Below are positions 55,906-64,000 of a stretch of DNA of 64,000 nt, one piece after another. A model generated the notes under the pieces. It saw nothing but the letters and a program-made list of their open reading frames with translations, was not told the DNA's origin and ran no database searches. The stretch's first letter is position 1. Each line of letters starts with the position of its first letter. The position numbers were made by a program, and so were the translations under genes. The stretch is taken from NCBI GenBank assembly GCA_009760855.2, contig WPIO01000214.1, positions 81,001-145,000 on the forward strand, read 5' to 3'. The DNA comes from Cristatella mucedo (Eukaryota > Bryozoa > Phylactolaemata > Cristatellidae).

Positions 55906-58274
55906 GAATGGAAGGTGACAAACCTATGGGGAACGGCCTCCAGTATCTCAGCTTCTCTCTGGTAGCACAGCTATGCTCAGTTAATGCCTTTAAGTACTAC
56001 AATACGAGCTTCCATCCAAGTAATTACTAGGACAAACTAGTGAAGCAGTATCGCCTAAACCCTTTTTCTAAGAAAAGATCTCGCTTCCAGAAATGACATT
56101 CGTCAGGCAGCAAGGGCAACCGGTTGCTTTGGCCTTGGCGGTTTCTGTCTGTTCAGTGGGCCACTCTGACGGTGGCCCACTGAGCAAAAGTGGCCAAGGC
56201 TTGACGAAGAGTCGATGGCATAGGATCGATGCTAACAGTGGTTAATAGTGTGCAACTTTCCTGGCTGGTGTCAAAACCAGACAATACAGTGGCATCACTG
56301 TTCTGGTGTATATGTGTTTGAACTCTACGACAGACCGGTGATGCAAAGAGATGAACTAATGACAAGAAGCCCGCTGTTCCCTCTCGAGCTACGCAAGGAA
56401 AATGGCACAATGACGACATAGAGCAGACGTGGACTCAAACAGAGTCGAAAGCACATAGAAACGTCTAGGTGCAACTCCACGATGGTCAGAAACTACTGAA
56501 AGTCACCGTTTTTTTCGGTGTGATCTGAAACGACTGCCGAAGCGTTAGAGACAAGGAAAGTGGCAATACATGATCAGGGATTGGGCACTGGCTCCCTAGC
56601 CGCCATGCCTGCTAGCCGGCGACATTACACTCGGGAAATACGAGCACGTCGGCAGAGGGAAGTCGCACTCGGAGATCTCGCTCAAAACGAACGCCAAGAT
56701 AAGCTTGCGCGTCGGCAGTCGGTCGGCACACAGCATCGGCAAATCAGATTGGCGAAGCCGAGCAGAAGTCCGGGGTCAGAGGTCAGATGCTGCTTAGACT
56801 TGCTGAAAGGCTTACAGATGCAACATGTCACGTGCTTGCAGCAGGTCTACGTCGGGGCTGCCCACGAGCATCGACACGAGGAGTTGATGATGCTGAAAGG
56901 CGTGAGCAACCGATGCCAGACTCGTGGCCTAAAAAGAGGAGCCGGATGCAAAGGTGGCTCGAGTAGGAGAAGCGAGCAGGGGGAGACGATCGACTAGGCT
57001 TCCCTAACACACAAGGCTGACCGGCTGAGGTAGAACATCAGGTAACAGACCGAGGCACGTGCACGCAACGCACACGGTAAAGGTGGTGGCGGCGGCATAA
57101 GGCATGAGGCATGCCCAGCGAGCATGAGGGCAGGCAATGATCCGAGGCACATCACTGCAGATGAGTGCACGAAGAGGGGTGAGCAAACAAGTGTCAGGCA
57201 GCCATGCCATCTCAAGAGGTTGAACAGTTGCCAAGTAAGCAGCCACTTTGCTTAGCTTGGTTCGTGCACCGAAGAAAAAAGGGCGAGAAGCACAGAGTCG
57301 TAACAAACAAACTCAACACTCGACTGGGCTTCCCACACAAGTCGCTAATGATGCGTATCTTCACTGGTGGGAGCAGAAACTGTGGGCAGCAGCCTGAGTC
57401 ACCTGAGAGAATCGTCGGCGGCTTTTATAACTATTGAGCAACGACATAGGCAACTGGCTGCTAAGTCTGATTAAGGCTGCCATTAGCTGTCATGCCACGA
57501 ACTGATATAGCCCGGAATAGCCATTACTGTGGGTAGTCCCGGATTAGCAGTCTATCGATCAAAGGTAGACCATGAGCCTACCACCATTTGCATGGAAATT
57601 GCACACACTGCAATAAAAAGATGCCGACCAGCTCAATTGAAGGGAGGCTGTGTATGTATTCACCAAACAAGCACTACCACAAGTGGATGGCATTATACAT
57701 ATGGTCTCTGCATACTCACATATACTAACCCGATAGGGCAGGTGAAACAAAACAATGCAAAAGACAATGCAAGAAAATATTCGACTAACACTAAGATGGT
57801 TCAGGGCAGTGCATGCTACTGCCACCAACACCAACTAAGCTTTGACTTACAGCAGGGTTATGTTTGGATGTGGTACTACAGGCAACTCATTGATCTGATA
57901 TTATGCCCAGCTACACCGACGGTATGACTGATTGACCTATTCCAGGGAAAACGATGGCTTCCCTCCCACCGAAACCGGGTACAGCGATGCAATTTGGGAG
58001 CACAGCCTCAAAGCTGCACGAAAACCTCGCAGGGCGGCATGGCGCTGCGAAGCCAGCGCATGAAGCTGCCTGCAGCCATCGGCCTGAAGAAGACCAAGGC
58101 CATCGGCAGAAGTGAGCTGTACATGCGACTCGTGACAACCATGCCATGCGTAAAAAAAAAGAGCCACCAGGACTAGGCACATCAATAACTGAAATTAAGG
58201 CCAATCTTAAGTGGCACATCCACACTACCAACTGGGGGAGGGATGATGCCTTAAGCAACTCCAAGTGTTATACA
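55906..58274. other. Unassigned intronic stretch
   Basis: No gene supported. Contains an inverted repeat at 56151-56185 (14-bp arms with one mismatch, 7-base spacer). Frames at 56560-56997, 57529-57927 and 57911-58264 have no recognised domain. Confidence 0.4.
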
Positions 58275-58440
58275 GTAAGCTAGCTGATCTACAGCCTCAT
58301 TTATATAGCAGCAGAAGAGCCTTAATAGCTACCACCACGGCTTGCAGCAGACAATGAAGGATGGCCCACTGCAGGACTCGAATCCACAACCCGGGTCATA
58401 AAGAGCAAGCACCTCAGCCCTGAACTACGACCCAGAGGCT
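58275..58440 (-). mobile_element. tRNA-derived SINE, type 1, degraded
   Basis: TAGCTGATCTACAGCCTCAT, AGAGCCTTAATAGC, then GGACTCGAATCCACAACCCG (B box) and a diverged head. Confidence 0.75.
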
Positions 58441-58784
58441 TGTGCGACTTTAACAAGGCAAAACGTGCACTTTTTCCCATAGCAAATCCAAAATGTCACG
58501 CGGTGGCCACAGGGCCAGCATAGGGCTTAAAGTCCATCCAATGGCTCCTGCTCACGGGCTTCAGATAGGCCAAGTCAAAGAAGACTCACAAGAGAAGTCA
58601 GTAACCAGCTAGCAGCAATCGGCAACTTAAAAACCGGGTAAACCCAGCCGGAATGCGCCGAGTGGGACCGAACTGGACCTTACAAGTTCATAGACTGGTC
58701 GACATTAAAGGGTCACTGAAGTTGGCTATCGACATTTAAGGGTTACTGAAGTTGGCAATGTATAAACATAATTCATTTACATTG

Positions 58785-58890
58785 CGTGGTAAGATAACCT
58801 AATCTTCTATCCAGGCGCTTCACACTTACGGCAGGGCTCCAGCACACGACCTTGATTTGTCAAATTCAAGGCAGCCTTAACCCAGGGCTA
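58785..58890 (-). mobile_element. tRNA-derived SINE, type 2 (LINE-like tail), degraded
   Basis: Reverse-complement tail AAGATAACCTAATCTTCTAT and CCAGGCGCTTCACA, then CACACGACCTTGATTTGTCA and AGGCAGCCTTAACCCAGGGC, matching the heads and tails of the copies at 23455, 24988 and 26047. Confidence 0.6.
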
Positions 58891-61300
58891 TAATCTCGTC
58901 ACCTGCACTTGGTCGCATGTATGCATACACATGCACGGGAATGCACGCACGTGCACACGCACGCACACACACACACACACACACACATACAAGGCGCATC
59001 CAATCAATCTCTTAACCACGCTACACCCTACTGACATCATCGCATGACCTAAATTTTGGCCTCTTGACAAGACAACACAGTGAGCATGTAGCAACAATTC
59101 AGCACCAAATGCCAAGTCACACAACCCCTTACATAAAACATGCATGTGTAACATTAAGCCCCTTACATAATACGTGCATGTGCAACAGTAAGGTTGTCAT
59201 CAATGGTGACAAAAACAGATCTGGAAAGCTGCAAGGTGCTGAACTGCTAAGGCTACCTGACTGCCTGCCCTACGGGAGAGGGGAGCAACTCCATGCTGCC
59301 TGCACATCACCCAGCCCATGCAGCGATTGGGGGAAGCGACGGTCTTTGGCATCTTGAAAGGCATGACCTTGTGGCCTTCGGTCAGCCGAAGCAAGGTCAG
59401 CCTACACAGTCTGCCTACTTGTGAAGAGCCAACTTAGAGACATCTTCTCTTCTCGAGACCTACGCCGAGCCAAGACCAGACAGTGTGCCCGAGCGCATTG
59501 GATGCCACTTGCTGTCTTCCGATTTGGCGGATGTATGCTGCCAACCTGATGGCCACCCGTCCTGCAGATGGCCTATTTGTCGACCGGCATTGATTAAAGA
59601 AGAAAATTAAAAAACGTGCACACCCCCCCCCCACTTAACCGAGGCCAACACCGATCTGTACACAAATTTCCAATCGAAGTTAGCCTTACTTCGCTTGAGC
59701 AGCAGCAGCTTCAGCTTCAGTCACGAGCGACATGCAACACTACCACTAAAAATGAACTTCCGCGGCTCTAGGTTGGAGTCTGATCAACATGCTACTACAT
59801 AGTAAACCAATGACACTTCGTTTGCCTGCCATGCCAGCAAAGGCTCGGTACTTCATAAATAGCTAGCTTTTTGTTACCCGCCTTCTCGTTTAGCCCACGA
59901 CACCGGTGGGTCCTACTGGTAGTTCTTTACTTCAGATGAACGCTGAGGGCCATACAATGATAAACGGAGGTCGTGATTGGTTTGAGAGAACTGGAAAAAC
60001 TCTCCTCCCCAGCGACCACTCTGGTCTTTGCAGGTTTGTTGAACTTTTTTCCTGAGATAAAGTACAGTACACTTGACCTCTATTTACCAGGAGGGGGTCG
60101 ACCACAGGTGGCCAGCAATACTGTTGATGGCAACTGGATGCAAAGCGGTTACAATAGCACACAGCCAGCTGGCTGTCATGACGAGCTGAACCTTCTGCCA
60201 GACAGCCCATCTTAACCATCACGGATCAGGCCTTGGCCTGCTGGCCATTAGTAATCTCGTAAGTCCAGATCACCACATCACGCTGGATCAGCTTCAAGCA
60301 CTTAATGTGGTTAATCAACGATCCATAGAAGGGCACAGCTTGGCTGGCAAGTCGAGCCGGCTCACGAGCTAAGCCGGAGAGGAGAGATGAAGGCTGCTAC
60401 CAGAGGGACTTAGGTCCCGACAACGATTTGTATCAGCTTGCCAGCCGGCTAGCTATAAAAGCTGTCTAAGCTATATAAACTTCGCCTCCTCCTCCTCCAC
60501 TGAAAGAGAGTGGATGCAGCTACAAGGGCTGTGGGAGCTGCTTGTGACCACAAAAAGGCATCGAATGGGATGAGGGATGAAATGCTGCGGCCTTAAAGCC
60601 CTCCAGAATCCTTCAGAATCGCGATGCATCAGGTTTGCCGGCAAGTTATAGCAACCCCCGGAAAAAGCTGAAGCGACGATTCAGAGAACGATTGATGAAT
60701 GAGCATATGCCAGAGGCAATCAGATTTACTGCACTGTGCAGCAGGAAGCGCTCAACAATAGGTCGACCACTAACGTTCAACAGGAGTAAGCAGCACCCAG
60801 CCGACAGGTCAAGCATTTACTGATTGCTAGCTGAGAAGGACAGAGCCCCCCCAGAGCCGCCCTGGCATGTCCATGTTTTCTAGCATCACCACAAGCCATC
60901 CGAACGCACGATTGCTTCAGCTTGCATCTGAGGAAGCAGCAACGCTTGTCTGATTGTCTGACATGAACATGCGACGGTGTTGCGCTTATGATGCGGCACT
61001 GTGCCTACGCTCTTCCTCCGCTGGAGCTCTCTACTGTGAATGTGTGCCAACGATGGCCCATATCCAGACAACCAGACAAAGAAGCTGCTAGCTCCCCTTA
61101 CCCCAGGGGAAGCAGGCTTAGCAGCACGCAGTAGAGAAGCCCAGCTCAGCATTGGAAGCAAAGCAGTACGCTCAAGCAGTGCTCCAAGCGGCAGGCATTC
61201 CTTCCACGAGAGGCCAACTGCTGCTGCTGCTGCTGGCACTGCTTCCTACACAGTATGCATGTACGAAGACCGCACGCGCATCTCACAGACAGAGGCAAAC
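58891..61300. other. Unassigned intronic stretch
   Basis: A short (CA)n at 58963-58987 and an 11-base C run at 59623-59633. No gene recognised; the frame at 61040-61360 on the plus strand is antisense to the RECQL5-like exon. Confidence 0.4.
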
Positions 61301-61503
61301 CTTGGAAGCAAATTTCTTCTGCTTGTAATAAGGCATGAGGTAGCGAACGACCAAGGCTGACATCTCGTTGAGGAGTGCCGACCCACGCTGTTCCGAAGTG
61401 GACCGGGTTATCGGTCCAGCAGCGCCTTCACGTGCAGGATGCGAGGAAGTGGCTGCAGCAGTCCTGTCGGCAGTCGCAGCACCAGTGGGAGCATCAGCAG
61501 CGA
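61301..61503 (-). CDS. RECQL5: RECQL5-like helicase, exon with first SRI helix
   Basis: The acceptor follows a strong pyrimidine tract (TTCTTCCTTTTCACTGACG, TTCAG ending 61504) and the donor is TCCAAG|GTTTGCC at 61300. The exon starts with two bases that complete a phase-1 codon and then reads AADAPTGAAT, ending in ALVVRYLMPYYKQKKFASK. The last part matches the first helix of the RECQL5 SRI domain (human, as I recall it, NVVVKCLTPFYKEGKFASK). SETD2 also has an SRI domain, but its sequence at the KFASK turn differs. The part before the helix is low-complexity linker. The exon is 203 bases and its phases fit the exons on both sides, which is strong evidence for the model. Confidence 0.82.
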
Positions 61504-62547
61504 CTGAACGTCAGTGAAAAGGAAGAAATGAATGCTTGCTAAGCAAGTGCATGCCACAGCAAGCGTTTTTTGCCAATCATGGAATGCCTCTAGCATTCGA
61601 CGACCAGCAACAAGCTGCAATTGTTGCTCCTAGTGCACAGTGGCAACACGTCAAAAAAAACACCTAGACACACCTAAGGGCCGAGTCACAACTGTCAGAG
61701 AGCACGAGGTCACGAGAGTAACAAACAGAGAGCACAGAGAACACAGCGAGAAGGCCTAGACAGAGCCGTCAGGGAGTGCCACACTGGCGGCCGGCCTGCT
61801 CGTCCTCACCACAGACATAACGGGTGGTGACTTGAGAGTCTCGCAAGCCTGCAAGTTCAGGATGGCTGCCACAAACACGCTTGCCTGCAGAGCTCTACAG
61901 GCTGCTAGGCAGCATGAGCTGGATGATAAATGCGCGCCATCCCTATTGGCGATCACGACTCGTAAAAAGCGATCCCTTGGAATGAGCCTGAACACCACCA
62001 CGAAGAAATTATGCATTAATTCCACTCCATGAACAGCCGCCGAGTCCGTGCCGAATAAGCGACAAGCTAAGATTTTACGCTTTAGTTTTTCATTAAATGC
62101 TGGTCGGGCCCTGCCCACTTGAGAACATCTTGCTGGTCTTATTTAAAAAAAATTTTGCTGGGACTCCCCCAAGATGGAAATCCTGGCTTTGCCAATGGCC
62201 AGGCGCATTCCTAACTGAAAATTCCACAGGAGTTCCTTTGTCACTACGCTTAGCTCAGATCCAACGGTTGCATATCATAGCGGCAACAAGACTGCAGCTG
62301 AGACGAAAGCAAGAAAGTGGACTAGCGGAAGCTGCCCAAGTGCAGTGGCTGCACAGTGGCAGCAGCAGCAAAAAAAGGCAGCACTGCACGTAGCAGCTCG
62401 GACAGCAAGCTGCTGCTGCTGCTTCGGTGGCCACCAGCCACGCAGCGTAAGCGGAAGCAGCAGAAGAGAGGAATTGACAGCAGCAGCGGCAGCAGCCGAA
62501 GAGCCAGGGAAGCGATTGCGGCGGCAGCAGCAGCAATTGCACCCCAC
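61504..62547 (-). other. Intron (1,044 bp) of the RECQL5-like gene
   Basis: Lies between a phase-1 donor (GAAG|GTGGGG) and the acceptor at 61504. No repeat family or further exon recognised inside; the open minus frame 61756-62118 shows no known domain. Confidence 0.7.
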
Positions 62548-62642
62548 CTTCGTCGTCGGCAATCGTCAGCAGCTGATCCGGACCAGGAGAGCCACCTCTA
62601 GAGCTGCCGTCAGCAGTGCCAGCATCGTCGCCATCGCCGGCC

Positions 62643-62688
<46 letters not shown>

Positions 62689-63733
62689 CCTCCTTGCCGG
62701 GTGTTCGCGGCTTGCGCCACAGGTCGATGAGCGTGGTGGTCACTGCCGTGCGCCTCGGCCTCGCATCACCTCCTGCGCTCCTGCGCTCGTGGCGGCTGGC
62801 GCGACCGCCCGACTCTTCCTTCTCCTCTACCGGCGTTTCAATACTGAACTGAACGCGCCTTCGCTGCTCCTGCTGCTGCTTGGCATTTGCTTGCGACGAC
62901 TCGCCGCCACCGCCGCTCCGGCGACTGGCTCTGCCCAGGGGCGGCCGCGAGTCGGCATGCCGACTCGCGGCAGCAGCAGCCGCCGCCGACTCGGGCTCTC
63001 GCTCACCGACCGGTGCCGCCACCGCCGGCTTTGCTGCCGCCAGGACGCTGCTTCCTCCACCGTCTCTGTCCTTGGCGACAGAACCGGCGTGAGCAGCCGG
63101 CTGCCGCGGCGGCTTTGCGGTGGCAGCGGCACGGCCGGCTGCAGGCAGCTTCGGCTCGATGGCTGCTTCTGCTGCGCGGCAGGTGTCGAGGTAGGCGGAG
63201 GCGGTGACGAATGGGCCGACGCCGCCTGCAGCGCCGGCGGTGCCTCGAGGGGCGACAGCGGCGGCGGCGCTCTCGCGGCCGCTCGTCGCAGCAGACGCGC
63301 CGGCGCCGAGCTCGGCAGTCGACTCGACTTCGGAGCGATGGCCACTGCCGCCATCTGTGGCTGCCCGCGTGACAGTCTCGGCAGCGGAGGGCTGGTCATC
63401 CAGACCAGGGCGGCGGCGGTGGTCGCACGGGCGATCCACTGCTGTCGCCGAAGACGCAAACGTATCGAGCGAGCCGTGCAGCCGGTCCAGCTTTGTCGCT
63501 TTCTTGATGTCAGTGACGTATCTCACGACGGCCATTCGATAGCTATCAACGGTCGTGCACTTTGTGAAGGATTCATACTCGAGTGCTGCAGCGGCTGTCG
63601 TGACGTGCGAGTCGTCCGCGCTCTCCGAGCCGTCGTCTGCGCTCAGTGCTGCCGGGACTCGGCGCTGGCCGCGCAACGACGCCATGTTGGCTGCCAGGGC
63701 ACTGCGGATCATCTCGTAGCACCGCTCTCTGGT
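62548..63733 (-). CDS. RECQL5: RECQL5-like helicase, exon with IRI/KIX-like region and linker
   Basis: The acceptor TTGTAG ends at 63734; its TAG is an in-frame stop, so the exon cannot extend upstream. The exon reads TRERCYEMIRSALAANM, then EYESFTKCTTVDSYRMAVVR and YVTDIKKATK (63488-63583). The latter resembles the KIX/IRI region that binds RNA polymerase II in RECQL5 (human, as I recall, NLYKASVLKKVADIHRASK). About 300 disordered, Ala/Ser/Gly-rich residues follow, with RRVQFSI (a possible PP1-docking RVxF motif), TLIDLWRKPR and a long alanine run encoded by AGC repeats. The exon has 395 codons plus one base (phase 1), matching the next exon. RecQ5 helicases suppress recombination and restrain transcription. 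The helicase core must lie beyond the right edge. Without the SRI exons this assignment would be weak. Confidence 0.75.
62643..62686. repeat. (GCA)n repeat inside the RECQL5-like exon
   Basis: About 14 AGC units; read on the gene strand it gives an alanine run. Confidence 0.95.
62944..62971. repeat. 28-bp perfect palindrome within the coding exon
   Basis: GCCGCGAGTCGGCA and its exact reverse complement with no spacer. On the gene strand it encodes part of SRHADSRPP. Confidence 0.95.
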
Positions 63734-64000
63734 CTACAATGGTGACCGAGCGAGTAAACAACAACAACGAAGAGCATGCTGGACGAGCAAAATGGGAATG
63801 CATGCTAACCGGCAGCCGCATCATCGCCTCAGAGGCATCCCGGCGGGATCACGTGAGGCCCACGGCTCCCCCGCTGCCCACGATGCCGCACACAAGTACG
63901 AAGAAGCAGCTGCAGCTGCTGCAGCAGCATAGCGGAACAACCGACGATCGGCTCAAACAAACTCCGGGAACGCGAGAAGAGCGGAGGCGTTGCAGACGAG
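63734..64000 (-). other. Intron upstream of the RECQL5-like exon
   Basis: No further exon seen up to the window edge. A pyrimidine-rich stretch on the minus strand (about 63745-63775) precedes the acceptor. Confidence 0.55.

Noticed and set aside
61301-61503. SETD2 as the source of the SRI exon
   Set aside because: SETD2 also ends in an SRI domain, but the KKFASK-DLFK join and the KIX-like region in the upstream exon fit RECQL5 better, and no WW domain is seen. Not fully excluded.
62345-63745. 466-codon plus-strand frame
   Set aside because: Antisense to the RECQL5-like exon; the minus strand carries splice-consistent phases and recognisable KIX-like and SRI sequence.

Overview
The window is nuclear DNA from an animal, probably an invertebrate bilaterian. 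It holds a group B2 SOX gene with an intron, three exons of a RECQL5-type helicase gene, many LINEs of the L2/CR1 type, tRNA-derived SINEs, long (CT)n, (GA)n, (CA)n and (GCC)n tracts, and many G or C runs of 11 bases or more. There are no bacterial operons, no complete tRNA or rRNA genes and no CRISPR. I cannot name the species.

Layout. 0-2 kb: a minus-strand LINE (endonuclease part) split by a plus-strand LINE tail. 2.5-3.5 kb: a LINE tail split by a fold-back-like element with an 8-bp target duplication. 3.6-5.2 kb: two SINEs. 5.2-11.4 kb: a CpG-rich block around the minus-strand SoxB2 gene (coding 8184-9123, two exons), with a 29-copy GCC repeat and a group of hairpins and a 40-bp perfect palindrome upstream. 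11.5-42 kb: mostly nested and decayed LINEs and SINEs with microsatellites, including one nearly intact reverse transcriptase ORF at 14.3-16.1 kb. 42.5-63.7 kb: the 3' half of a RECQL5-like gene on the minus strand. Its exons lie at 62548-63733, 61301-61503 and 42545-42670. The last two carry the first and second helices of the SRI (Set2-Rpb1-interacting) domain and are separated by an 18.6-kb intron full of LINE-in-LINE insertions, a LINE-derived 30-bp minisatellite and a 42-bp palindrome.

How the parts work together. The two host genes are unrelated: a developmental transcription factor and a DNA-repair/transcription helicase that binds RNA polymerase II. The repeats form a coherent system. 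Full LINE copies end in a conserved double-stem hairpin followed by (ATT)n. A second SINE family has a tRNA-like head and a tail resembling the same hairpin, as expected if the LINE reverse transcriptase recognises that structure and mobilises both. Nested insertions with readable target duplications give a relative order of events.

Limits. Everything is read by eye from sequence, splice signals, reading phase and remembered family motifs. Repeat borders are approximate to about 5-30 bp unless a target duplication is stated. The RECQL5 helicase core lies beyond the right edge, and the exon for the third SRI helix was not found.
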